From positions 1 through 42,261 of the forward strand of contig LRSR01013756.1 in NCBI GenBank assembly GCA_001579985.1: DNA of 42,261 nucleotides. Direction: 5' to 3'. The position numbers and the translations under genes were made by a program. The stretch is from Hypsibius dujardini (lineage: Eukaryota; Tardigrada; Eutardigrada; Parachela; Hypsibiidae). Below the pieces are notes generated by a model. That model had not been told where the DNA came from. It searched no databases and was given only the letters and a program-made list of their open reading frames with translations. Positions 12,401-23,792 of the stretch are shown in pieces. The number at the start of each line of letters is the position of its first letter. Positions within the stretch are counted from its first letter, which is position 1.

Positions 12401-15188
12401 CAGTAATTTACCTGCGGGTGCCGTTGTAGTAATGACGGCAGGAGTAACCGGAAGGTCTGTCGAAGTCCGTTCTGCTGCCATGGTACTCGCGGGTGTCGTG
12501 GTGGATATAGTGGAGACATCCGTAGTAGTGGTTGCTGAGTTCGTTCCAGTTAAAACAGGATGAAAATAATATCAGTAATTTTCTTGCAAGCATCGGATCT
12601 CAATCTTATTAACTAAAAGCTTCAGATATCGGTGTCACAAAATGTATTTACCGCATTTATACAACAAGTTGATTTTCCGGATATCAATGTCACTGAGGGC
12701 GTCCCTCTGGCCAATAAGTTTGTCGCTATACTTAGGCAATGGTCGAATGGTCCAAACGGCTGGATTCATTGCAAAATCGAACATGCCGTAGTGGAGTACA
12801 GAACCGAAATCGTAGGGTTCACCGAAAGCAGTCGTGTTTAAGTACTTTTGAAATTGTGCTTGATCGTCTGCGAGAAAACAAAAATTCGCTTGGCAGAAAC
12901 TGATTTCAAATTGTATGGGAAAACTAACCGCCTTCCCTGATGTTGGCCATATTAATTTCCACATAGTCGTCACGATCTATTCGGCTTTGCTCATGGAAAA
13001 AGCCTGGTAAAAAACAAGGTACAATGTACGTGAAGGCCAATTATTGTATGTCGTTTATGTTGCAAGCGGTACATTATCAACTGGTAATTAGTCATTGGGA
13101 AACCTACCAAGAGCATGCATCAGTTCGTGTTGAACTATTCCTAGCTGGTTCGTGCATGCTAGCGAAAAACACACAGATCAAATTTCCCGGAATATTGAAC
13201 ATTTCAAGCGGTCTGAAAAAAAACTCACATCCAATGGATATCATGACACGTTGACCGCCTTTATTATTCTGTCTGCCGACGTAAGACGAACATCTAATGG
13301 TTTGAAGAACTTCCAGTTACCACGGTGTCAGTTTATAGCATCACACATGAAGTAAGCATTCATACGTTTTACTGTTGCTTGCAATGATAATGTAATCCTT
13401 CTCGGTGGTCAGCGGAACGAAGCGCACACAGGTCCGGTCAAAGAGTTTCATTGCATCCAGCACGAACTGCTTGTAAGCTTTTGCGCTCGGTGCCTCTATG
13501 AATAAAATAGAGCAACATGTGAGCTGTAGTATTGTTTAAATTTATTAAAAATTATGTCTAAATTAGCCAAAATTCCATTTTATTTTAAACAAAATACATA
13601 TTATTTGTGTTGAAGTCGAGGTTGAAACTTCCTGATGTTCATTGTTATTTACCGTGTCCGTAAATATTTTTGGGAAAAATGTGGGAAGGCTATATCTCTG
13701 GTGCCGGCACTAATGTAATAACGAGGTTTTGAGTGCTTGGTAGCTAAATATGTCAACCACCATGACGGTATTTGAAGACAAATTCCGTTCGTCGTGAGAG
13801 AAGTCGTAAGGGTAAAGCCATCAAGTGTCAAACAGGAATAATGCCCTACCTGCTGCGTGAGAGCATGAGACATTTTACGAATCGAAGAGTCCAATCGAAA
13901 GTCTACACATTTTTTTATATTAAAATATAAAAAAATAACGAAAAAAATCAGATCGTGACTGCGGGGGTGGCTGGCGAAATGGCTAGTCTAAACCAGCATC
14001 CGGCGCGTAGCAATTTTGCCCAACAATACCAACGTTTTCCTGTTCTTCCAACAGCGTTTGGAGTTTAAGTCCGATTGAAATATTTTTGATAGAACATCTT
14101 GCGTGTTTTCTTCCTTATTCAATAAGCAAAAAAGTGATTCTGGAACAATATTAATGATTCTAAAAATTTAAGTTGAAAGTTTGCATGCAAAATTAGCGAG
14201 AGCATTCAAAAAGGTGCCGTTTTGTTTTTAATTTTTCAAAAAGGTGATACGACCCGAGTTATTGATCTTGCTGTTTTCAATTAGTCAGATGGGCGGGCAA
14301 GACAATGTCCGTTTCGTTTTTTGTTGCACAAGGAGCACGCAGGGAAATGCCAGCTTTTGTAAAATCTGTGAAAAATGCTCCAGGTAACCAGGACACCTTC
14401 AGAAACCCACCAGTATGCGTGTTGGAGCACGCGCATAAGGCGTCAATGGCAAAATTTCAAATGGCACGAATCAAGTTAAATGATTTTTCTTTCGAGTGAG
14501 TGGTAACCAAATTTCGTGCGCACAGCGGTGACGCGCACGCGTCAGCTCAAACTTTTCCCAGTAGTTACGAACCCGGCAAAATTTAATGGGCCAAAACAGT
14601 TAAACTCAACAGCATTTTTAGTTCAATATCCAGTTTAAAATGACTAAAAGTGGTCGTGCTTCTTTTATATATCCCAAAGACCTATTTAAATAGTTAAATA
14701 TGATCCCACATTTAATTTTTATTTATATTTTTATTTAAACTCGGGGAAAACACTTAAACAACACATGTGAGCCGTTTACGAGGACGGTATATGGAGACGA
14801 CTGAAATCTTACCATAAGATTGGGAGAAAACGTATGGAACAATTCCGTTCGGCCATTTTAATGTCTCATCAATGATTGCATTCTTCCCCACAGACTTTAG
14901 CTAAATATGGCCGAAATATTAGTTAATATTCCGACTATCAAGCGTTTATGAGCCAGCAACCTACACCCGGCGTCATATCGGGAGGCTCCATGCCCATGAT
15001 GTCGCCTTCGAAAAATGTTGTATCGGCAGTTTCCACTGGATCATCGGGCGGAAGCTTTGCTGCAAAGCCAAGCGGCACTTGAACATGATTTACAGAAAAT
15101 GTATCAAACAGGATAAATTTTTACCCGGAGCCGCAGCGCAACAACAGAAGAGAAAGTATACGTAACAGAGATCAATCAGCAAATCCAT
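9438..15188 (-). CDS. Gene A: astacin metalloprotease - Thr-rich linker - GH18 chitinase-like fusion, 15 exons
   Basis: Exons: 15188-15125, 15077-14965, 14894-14813, 13495-13373, 13309-13229, 13158-13108, 13003-12929, 12867-12652, 12534-12412, 11472-11293, 11220-10979, 10920-10802, 10743-10620, 9955-9647, 9569-9438: 2,034 nt, 677 residues. Signal peptide 1-20; prodomain with FFEGDI (D47, the aspartate zinc switch of astacins); protease domain with zinc site HELMHALGFFHEQ (H165, H169, H175) and the Met-turn SVLHYGMF. One exon encodes about 40 Thr/Ser/Pro-rich residues, probably an O-glycosylated linker. The GH18 domain follows (about 311-677) with YGRGW and WWIGYND. The catalytic motif is DGVDIDFDE: the Glu position holds Asp (D433), and the usual late Trp is Thr (GVYATD). 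Phases agree except exon 4/5: the best-matching acceptor (exon start 13293) breaks the frame and only the upstream one (13309) restores it. Family facts: astacins are secreted endopeptidases. Inference: protease targeted by an inactive chitinase fold. Confidence 0.85.
12412..12534 (-). other. Thr-rich linker exon of gene A
   Basis: This 123-nt phase-1/phase-1 exon encodes a stretch that is mainly Thr, Ser, Ala and Pro and contains no Cys. It joins the astacin domain (last Cys of ...INLLYKC in the preceding exon) to the GH18 domain. Symmetrical phase means it could be inserted, skipped or duplicated without a frameshift. Paralogue B has no such exon; its linker is a short Pro/Ser/Thr tail at the end of the astacin exon. 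Confidence 0.75.
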
Positions 15189-15732
15189 CTTCAACGAACG
15201 CTCTGCGATGGTGTTTATTAACTCAGATGTTGGTAGCTTTCGACGGGAAGAAGACAAAAAATTTTCAAAATCGAATATCCATGAGCAGTCGAATAATTCG
15301 CTTATATTTCAGCGGCAGCGGATCTTTTCTGAAACCGGATTTCTTTGCCAACGCATTTAGATTTACTGAGTAATTAAAATATGTCCGCAAAACTTGCAGT
15401 ATTTACTAAACCGGTTTCCGCGTGCAAGGTTGGTGAATTTGTTAGAACTCACAGTACGAGGCAATCTTCATCTTTCCCCGGCTGCAATATATGCAGCACT
15501 GATTTCACACAACAATATTTACTCAAGAAACGCCCCGGACAGATTTTATTTTGAGTATTGATCTACACGTTAAAATGAATGAAATTTCGAAATGGTCGAG
15601 AACCACCATTTAACATGGTCTGAATTATCCAAGTATGAATGTCAAATTTCTGTTGATCTACACTAGTCAACGGTTCAACAAGCGTGTATTTCAGCATAAA
15701 ACGTTAATGAGGTCAAAGAAAATGAAGCAAAC
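15189..15732. other. Spacer between gene A and the GH18 remnant
   Basis: 544 bp holding the presumed promoter of gene A. No further coding frame is visible. Confidence 0.4.
15301..15308 (-). promoter_or_regulatory. Candidate TATA box of gene A
   Basis: On the minus strand this reads ATATAAG, about 115 bp upstream of the ATG at 15188. The distance allows a start site near 15275 and an 80-90 nt leader. Only the motif and its position support it. Confidence 0.3.
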
Positions 15733-16908
15733 TTATTCATGATTTAAAACTCCAATTTTGAGAGGAGCTATATTCGGCTTTCCTTGCTCGTCCCGAATGG
15801 CGTTTAGTAGCGGGTATTTCGGTCCACATGTTCCAGCAAAATCGTCGAGAGATACATCTTTCACGAACAGTCCGCCGAATCCATTTCTGCTCACCCAAGC
15901 TGCCTGAATTGTAAAAAAAAAAAATTTATTGCTTAGATGAAATTTTGAATAATCGTCTGCAGTAGCAAGCGAACTAGTAAACTAACCTTGCCCCTGAGAG
16001 CTTGCTCGTCGTTGTAGCCAAACTACCAAGTTTTTGTGAACGCGTAGGAAGCGGCTATTCGTTGGTCAAACACCACCATTGCATTGTCCTGTCTGATGTG
16101 TTGACAGAGTTCGTAATACGGCCAGTATCCCGACGTATTTGTATAAACGCTCGGCAGATCTTGGTCCGCACTGGACGCCCCCACAAATGTATCGTTACTG
16201 TTTCCCAATATCCAGCCACGGCCATAAAGCGGGACACCTCCTACTAGCTTTGCTTTCGGAATACCTGCCTGATGCCAATCCTGCAGCACTTGTGCCTAAA
16301 CAATTGTTGAACTCATGAAAATAATTAAAATCACTTTTATCAAGAAATCCAATGTTGATGTTTCATTCCAGCTAACTTCGACTATTAATGTCGAGAGTTA
16401 CCAGAACAGTAATTTTCTGGCCAGGGCAAACATTGCGCTTATATCTAAAATGTTTGAGAACCATCGAAATCGAGAAATGACTCCAAAATGGAGTGTTTTA
16501 CAGTAGTAAGCTTTATTTTATCTATAAATCGCATAAGAGAATCAACAAGTCTGAAACTAAGTTTTACCAGATTAGCCTTGGATGGGATACCCAGTGGTCC
16601 ACCGAAGAGTGGAGAATGATGGGCAATGTGAAGAGTGGCAAAGGCGGTATTGCCCTGATCGTACGATACGGCATGGACGATGTCTACTACCCTGGTTCGG
16701 GTGAAGAAAAACGGATGTTTTATGATCTGCATAGTCATATGAGTTTCCTGAATTTTACATTTGAACCTGATAATGGTTCCGTTTCTTACAATCCAAGAGG
16801 AGGTCCGTTTATGCTGTTAGTTTGGGAAGTTTCCTGAAGAGTTGTGGACAAAGCCAGCCGTTCCTTTCCAGTCTCCAAGCTCTCCCGATCGAACTCTTTC
16901 CGTATAGC
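15733..16908 (-). pseudogene. 5'-truncated GH18 unit (third member) with a nonsense codon
   Basis: Four exons match the last four GH18 exons of gene A in order, phase and length: 16908-16790 (119 nt, as in A), 16691-16568 (124, as in A), 16295-15987 (309, as in A and B) and 15903-15733 (57 codons with stop, longer than the 43-44 of the paralogues). They carry VDIVHAVSYD, HHSPLFGG and YGRGW. In the 309-nt exon the second codon of the invariant Trp-Trp pair is TAG (TKTW then stop; A and B have WWIGYND). The exons encoding the GH18 N-terminus and catalytic motif, and any astacin part, are absent; upstream lies the peroxidase. Intact splice sites suggest recent loss. It could still be transcribed as a 3' extension of the peroxidase locus, but phases do not match. 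Confidence 0.78.
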
Positions 16909-17057
16909 CTGCTCAAAAAATGAAGACATAAAATAACAATATCCAGAATGTGCACGGAGGTGATCCAATGATTCAAAATGCACATAGCTTTAATTCATCA
17001 AGTCATTTCTGCACCTCAGACAAATTAAATTGTCCTGAAGTTTATACTGAAACTTAC

Positions 17058-20000
17058 CATCAGTGAAGCGTGACGGCAATGGAAGATCATTCTCGTACCA
17101 GAACCGATCGCCTGAACGAAAACGTTTAAACTGATCTCCGATTATGCAGCTAAAGGTAGGGCCGATTATACCCCCGTTCACAGAAGCCTCTGCAATTCCC
17201 GCTGGGTACAGGTCAATGTCTTTCACACTTCTACAAAATATAAAAACAAGAATGGAGTGATATCATCCAGCGGTAACAGACAAGTGACAAACTGCCAGTA
17301 ATCAGTGCGTTTGCTCTTATTGAAGTTCTTAAAATAATTTCTCTCTCAGCCTAACAATATTGTAAAATATTTTGGAGGTAAAAACTCTTTGTTTTCTAAT
17401 TACTGAACGGGGAAGCCAATCGATTCTTGCTACAGAAAAATCGCTTTTCGGTAGTCCCTGACAGGTAACTTTTTCGATACGTCACTTCTAATGTATGGAC
17501 AACAATTTAATACCTGGATTGAGCTAAAGTGTGTTTCCTATATCATCTCACGCTTCGTTTCCGTCTGTTTTTAGGCCAGACTACTGATCGTCAATCAAAT
17601 CAGTCGAACAGGTGCATTGCGTTTTCACGATGCCATGGCACAGTTAAATTTCTCCTCGACAAACGAATCAGAAATGTTCAGTTGTAAAATTTCTTGTGGG
17701 CTATTGAACGAAAAAGCTTTGTTAATCACTTCGTGATGTGACGTTGTGTTTCATTAAAAAGTTGAGAAAGTAAATTGTTTAGATTCGGGTTATTTGAAAT
17801 CAATTTTCTATCGACTGGCCACAGCCGAAGTTAACTTGGAAGTAAATGCACAAAGTCACTATCTGTGGAATTCGCAATTGCTGATTATCACACCGTGGTC
17901 AACGAATCGCTGCGTTTTATTCTGGCTCCTGAATCTTTATTTTTTTCCCAACTATCAATGACTTGTGAATGGACTTGCTAAATATTATCATTGAGAAGCT
18001 ACAGTAAATATCATTTTATTTTATTTTGCTTGAGGTTTTGCCGGTCAAACAAAACTTGCTGCACATTTCGAAAATCGGATCGATTACCACGAGATACTTT
18101 GGTTGTTGAAACACAGAAGGGGCGTTAGTCGAGAATCGAGATCTGTTTTAAAAACTTATTCATATAATTTGGCTAATTTGTCAATCATAGTCCGGAAAAA
18201 CCCGCAGTCCTTTCAGTCCAGCAAATTTATCTGCCGTCGAGAGATCACACAACTTTCTCCAGTTCATGTAAGCCGGCAGTCCATGATCTCGTCCCCGTTG
18301 TATGTTGATACTGATCAAGTCCATACCGAACAAGGCCGTCCCATTACTAGGAAAGAGGTGCTGCGACAACTCCGTTGTGGCACTGTTCTCCACTATCTTT
18401 CCGCTTTGGTCCATCATGCCGCACAGCACTTCGTCCAACATGCCCACCTGTATCGCGAAATAATTTAGTTTTTAAAAATAAAAAACAAGTACTGTATGCT
18501 GTAGCATTATATCAAAGCCCAGATTAAGTTCGAGCTAATTTTTTACTGGCATGCAGATTTTCAACGTTAAGTTTACAATTTTGTTATACATGCGAACACA
18601 TTTTTTGCCTGGATTTCCTTTCTTTCTTAATCAGGTAGAGAATCGCATCACGTATTAACGCTTGTTCAACATCAGATTTTTAACACTTTAAGCCTGATGA
18701 TTTGTTCTACGGATTGGGCTGCCTTTTTCGGAAGATATGTATCGGGTCGGGTGCAAATCCTCAAGTTCATGATGTGTTAATAAACAACCCGATTTTCTGA
18801 GCAATGAATTAGAGATATTTATACTACCTTGTAAATTTGGTTGGCCTTGAAGAATTTGTTGCTGAGACGAATTCCAGGAAGGGGTTGGTGTGCTCCCGAT
18901 AAACGAGTGTAGACTCCTGTGGCCATGGTGTGGCCATCGCGGAAGGCAGCTGCGGAAAATTCGTTGGCCAGTCCTGTGTGAGCAAATGACCATACTCCAC
19001 TGCCACTTTTTCAAGTGCGTCGAGATATTCGAACGGACCTGCATTAACTTTAGCGTCGTAACGGTGATAACGTCCTGACGGCATGAGATTTAAGCCCCAT
19101 GTGTTCATAGCCTCTGGACCCAGTAAAACTGGAAGCCTGTAATCAATAATCACACGGTAATTTATGAGGCATTTCAACATACATCTAATTGATTGTTTTT
19201 TTCGTCGAAAGTGAGTCGGAAAAGCGAATGTATCTTATTCGGAACGACTGATTCACTTAGCAAAATCGAAAAACTTCTCAGATATTGATTGATCACCAGT
19301 ACAAGAATATCAGGACCCGAAATAAATCAGAAGCAAGTTTGAAGCTTCCATGAAATATTTAAATGTATCTTTCTTCTTTGAACTGGCCGAACTGCTGTTA
19401 GACTGTGACTCCCTTGTCCTTTTCTGACCAATCCTTTGATATGGAAGAAAATAATTTGAATCACGCGACCACAGTTTTTCGCCATAAAATATTCGTTGTT
19501 TATTACTAATTGAAGGATGCATGGGAAATATTTTGAGTGTTCGGTTAATCTTTGCAGATATTTAGTATTCCAAATATGGATAGCTTCTCAAAAATAAAAA
19601 ATAAATGGACTTTTTATCGAATGTTACGGAGTATTACGAGCGACCAACGCCGTTTTGTAGCTGTAAATCAGTATATTCCACGCCGAATACGTTTTTGGAA
19701 AAGTATATCGGTCTCACAAAACTGCAATGCTACATGACAAACAGTTATTGGTACTATTATATGACTCATTTTTGATATTTCGTCACTGAAAGCCAGTCAG
19801 TCGAAATTGATTTCTGACACTGTAAAAAAACAGCGTGGTTTTGCCTAATTTTTTCCCATATGACGTCTTTTGCCGTGAGTGAAAATTTCATGTTACGTCA
19901 AGACTGCAGCTGGCAGGTGTCAGCTAATCATGTGAAGTAGAAAAACAAAAATTGAATCGTTGCATGTGACCTGCTTTATCTATTTTTTTCCTAAATCCAA

Positions 20001-23000
20001 TTTAAAAAAATTAAGTTTTTGGCTCACAGAAAGACTTCCAGTTAATTCATTTTCAGAATTACATTACAGTCAAATGATCGATTACCAGCAGAAGTTAAGC
20101 TTGAGTTTCGAAAATATTTTTTTCAATAAATATGGCTCCAACTGTGCAAAGATTATTTGAACGAGTAGGTAAACTGTTCATGAATTAATCATGAGAAGGA
20201 TTGCTGAAAATTACGTTGAAGACAATGTGCTGAAGCTGAGCAGCGACGATTGCGCGGGCTTCCTGGTACAGTGTTTCATCATCCCAATCGGGGTTCATTT
20301 TACTCAGGGCAAAAGCCAAACTGTTGTGCTGCCGCAACCAGAGTGAATGAAGTGTTTGAAGTCCAAGCTATCGAAACAAAATTCTAGGCTCAAAGTAGGC
20401 ACGGCCGTTTATGTCTGTAGGTCAAGTTCTTTCTTACATTCACGTTACAGCGCAGGTCTCCTAAAAATTCAGTGAAATTGTCATGTAACAAATATAGAAA
20501 CCTATGTGAAAACGCACCTACCAGCAAAAAAGCAGGGTTTATCTTTCGTCTGATCAAAGCAGAACATTCTATCGATCCCTGGCAGTAAAGTCTCTCGTGG
20601 CTTTTGGGGAAACGGAATCGATACCGACATACTGCCTGTAATTTTCAAATCTTCCCGTTAATTCAGTCAGATTGTCCGAATATCTTTAGGTGAGTTTAAT
20701 ATACCATACCTTCGTCAAATGAACGCAGAGGGGGCAAACCGAAAAATGATTCGTTTCCTTTTGTTCCGTAAACTGTATTGAGATAGGCCACACAATGGAA
20801 GTATATTTCCCTACATTTAGTCGTTGCTCAATTTACAAATACTTTTCGAAAATTTACTTTGACTGCCGTCGATGTATGCCGTCTGTTGATTAACCTGTTC
20901 ACGGTAGCCGAGGTTGCAGCTTGGGGAAGGACCCGAAGTGCTTCGAATGAACTCCATACACGTTTGCCCATGCCTCAAATACAGCCAAACAATCAAAATA
21001 AAATAACAATATGACGGCAAATATTAAAGGAAGTGTCTTACTGCGTGTAAAATGGGTCATCTCTGGGAATGTCGATTGCTTAAAAGTTATAGCATGGCAA
21101 ATTATCATGTGTTACTAAAAAGCGAATATTGATGTGCAAAAACCTACATGCGCAGAATGGGTTTATTTTGCCTCTTTTGGAACAACAGGCAAAAGGAACC
21201 TTTTCATCTCCTTGCTGAGGTTTTGCGGTACTCTAAGTGTAGCCAGGGGAAAGGTAAATTCAGTAATTTGACTGTCAACATTGAATTAAAATATCATATA
21301 CCGTGATGTCGTGATCCTGGAAGGACAAAAAGAAATCATGAATTTCTTTAAGAATTTTAGCAAAACGAACGTGAGCTTACCAGAAATTGACCAAAGTGCA
21401 TGAACTATAAATGCAAAATAAGCATTAGAGGCTAGACTGATAGAGACAGTTGCTGCAATGAACGTTCTTCAGCCACACGCATTCAGAAATTTAGAAAAGT
21501 TGAACAAGATAAAAAACCCAGTATATATTAGACATATTTGAATGTGATTTGGTCACAATATAGATCAAAAACCAAAAGGATTCGGACTACATCATTTTGA
21601 TAACCCACATTTTTCTCGCGTCTCAATTTGAATGGTTACCAAATTTTCTCTTCATATCATGAATAATTAATTGCTCATCTTGAAATGCCAGTTTAAGCGG
21701 TGCCAGTTTGAATTCGAACGCGTTTCTGACTTAAAGGCGACGGCTGAATAATATTGTTTGAGGGTAGCGTGAGGACGCTATCATTCTTACCATGGCAGTC
21801 CAGGTAGAGGCCGGTCGCACTGTGGTGCCCACTAGGGTGGTGCTCACGAGTCGAGCGCTAGGAAGCGGCTGGTTTCTGGAGTTCCGTTTGGGTAAATTTT
21901 CTGAGCAAAATGCATAAATTGCGAATATGGCTCAACCCATCGAATAACACTTGGTAATGTAGTGAACAGAATCACGCGTAATTGGAGATTTTACCAGTGG
22001 AAAAATAATTGGGATCGAGACGCCTTACGAAAGCCGTGACCGCACTCCCTCTGTTTGGAAAGCAGATATTGTTGCATTTCCCAGAGTGAGTACGATACTT
22101 GCTTTGCGCGCATTGTTGCTGCGCGGGCGAAAATCCGTAATCGGTGCCACAGGTCTGTAACATAATTAATGAACACAAAAATGTTAATAATAATGAACGA
22201 AATTCTTTTTTCGATAAGGTATTTAACGCCAGACTCTTCAAAGTGTGCCTTACATTTCTTCGTCATCAAAGACTGCAGTTTTCGTTTTTCTGCCAGTGGT
22301 CGCCTGGGCGGACGGCATAAGAGAATTTAAACTTGGCGGCAGGTCCATCTTTCCCAGCGATGCTCTGGCGTCTGAGGATTTTGCATCTGGCATTCTGTTT
22401 CAAACAAAACATCAAATTTAACTCTTAAATGCGTGGAGACGGGCCGGACAACGTCCAAGATGAATATGATCAGCAGTCAAACCGCAGAGTAAAATCATAC
22501 ATTTTAGCGAAAAAATAATTGGCGCAGTTGGTGGGAAAAAACATGGACAATCTTGAATTTCGTGAAATGTCTTTGAAAAACACCACAAAAATATTTAAAC
22601 GTGCTATTCTTCTAATAGCGTTGATTTAACAACTGAAAATGTTGCATACAAAACAAAAATAATTCTGTTTCTGAAAAATGTTTATTTTCATTAGTAGCGT
22701 TCGATTTCTCTAACAGCCCGACCAGTTCTACGCCTATAAAAGCGACGTCTATCTACGTTTTATTTTACTCTTAGTATAACTCGTTGAGTGGATTACTCAG
22801 GCACACAATCGAACAGCCTCGACGAGTAATCCTGCTACATGGCTCTGGAGCTTCGCACGATTGGCAGTCAAGGCAGGCCAGTTTTGATAAGTGCTACTGT
22901 CCGTTATAAATAAAATATGGAATTATTGAAAGCTCATTTATTTTTATGATGGAAAGACCGGCAACAATAAATGATACAAACTAAAAAATAGTGCGCAGGT

Positions 23001-23792
23001 AGGGCCCATCGCATGAAAAAAAAATATATATCGGTCGAATACAGTTCCAAAAGAAAACAATCGCTAGAAATCGAAATAATAACCAAACAGAACACAGCAC
23101 ATATACAAAAGAAGTAAGAATACTGAAATGATATAAGGAAACGGGATTGCGGACGGAAAGTAAGTAAACAATAACTCCCATGTGTAATAAGGCAAGATGC
23201 TGAACATTTATTAAAATAATAAGCATTGGCACACTTGTCCAACAAACGAAAATTATTACAACGGCAGGCAAAATGCGCAATATGGACTTGCATTTTTTTG
23301 GACAATGAGCTTGCGAAATCCTCCACAACCAAAGCTTCCTTGGCCATCATAAGTGCATCAGGGCCCGTAGCGCCAAAAGCGTTTGATTGTGCTGCAGAAG
23401 AGGTCTCACTCCTGGTGGCAAAATCTGGCTTGTCGAACTGCTTAACCGCTTTGGCGACGGCGTCCTTGAAGTGATCTTCCACGAAATCAGCAGTCACCAC
23501 GACAGATTTCTGCAGCACAGTCCCCATGCGGCTCTGCAATTCTTGAGAGGCAGTTTGCCATCCGCTCCATCCCCGACCGCAGGCATCATCTTTCCAGTAG
23601 TCTGGATTGTTTTGGAAATAATTCCCGTTTCTGCTTGACGAATCAATCGGTTGACCTCTACTACTGACATCTTGAGCGTCTGAATACACAAAAGAGCAGA
23701 GATGATGTCAAAACAAAGCGGAAGCTCATCTGCTACTTACCTGCATTTTTGCATACGGCGAACAGTAGACAGCTCAACAACCACAAGGACAT
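17058..23792 (-). pseudogene. Animal haem peroxidase, probably a recent pseudogene, about 18 exons
   Basis: Exons: 23792-23741 (signal peptide), 23679-about 23235 (propeptide; 3' end unsure), 22394-22254, 22154-21995, 21900-21791, 21404-21381, 21316-21302, 21232-21148, 21078-21042, 20973-20858, 20772-20710, 20635-20522, 20460-20438, 20367-20215, 19136-19039, 18973-18828, 18447-18160, 17230-17058. Landmarks: KCNNI near the start of the catalytic part; distal His in GQFLDHDIT; TCMEFIRS; PCFFAGDLR with the active-site Arg; proximal His in NEFSAAAFRDGHT; QRGRDHGLPAY; GDRFWYEN. Lesions: phase mismatch between 22254 and 22154; no in-phase join between 20215 and 19136; one extra base near 18190-18200, after which the frame resumes as MIDKLAKLYE; the donor after that exon reads AT instead of GT (18159-18158); the last exon is missing, with GH18 exons following instead. 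The haem-ester Glu (RxxE) is Val (RCNV). Each lesion could singly be an error, but together they indicate decay. Confidence 0.72.
22735..22832 (+). promoter_or_regulatory. TATA motif followed by a 9+4 bp hairpin
   Basis: Plus-strand TATAAAA at 22735-22741 is followed by a stem: GGATTACTC at 22790-22798 pairs with GAGTAATCC at 22824-22832, and AGGC (22799-22802) pairs with GCCT (22816-22819) across a small bulge. It lies in an intron of the minus-strand peroxidase. It might be a small RNA gene with its own promoter, or a chance structure; no tRNA A/B boxes are evident. Confidence 0.2.

Noticed and set aside
16493-16837. Plus-strand frame of 114 codons that looks protein-like
   Set aside because: It is the antisense shadow of the 124-nt GH18 exon on the minus strand (16691-16568), which matches gene A in phase and length.
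16790-17230. A peroxidase-GH18 fusion gene
   Set aside because: The peroxidase exon ends in phase 1 and the next GH18 exon starts in phase 0; the GH18 N-terminal exons are absent, and both genes carry further lesions.
18824-19180. One continuous 118-codon peroxidase exon
   Set aside because: The family match is in one frame before 19039 and another after 18973; a 65-nt GT-AG intron between them restores VNAGLANEFSAAAFRDGH and the proximal His.
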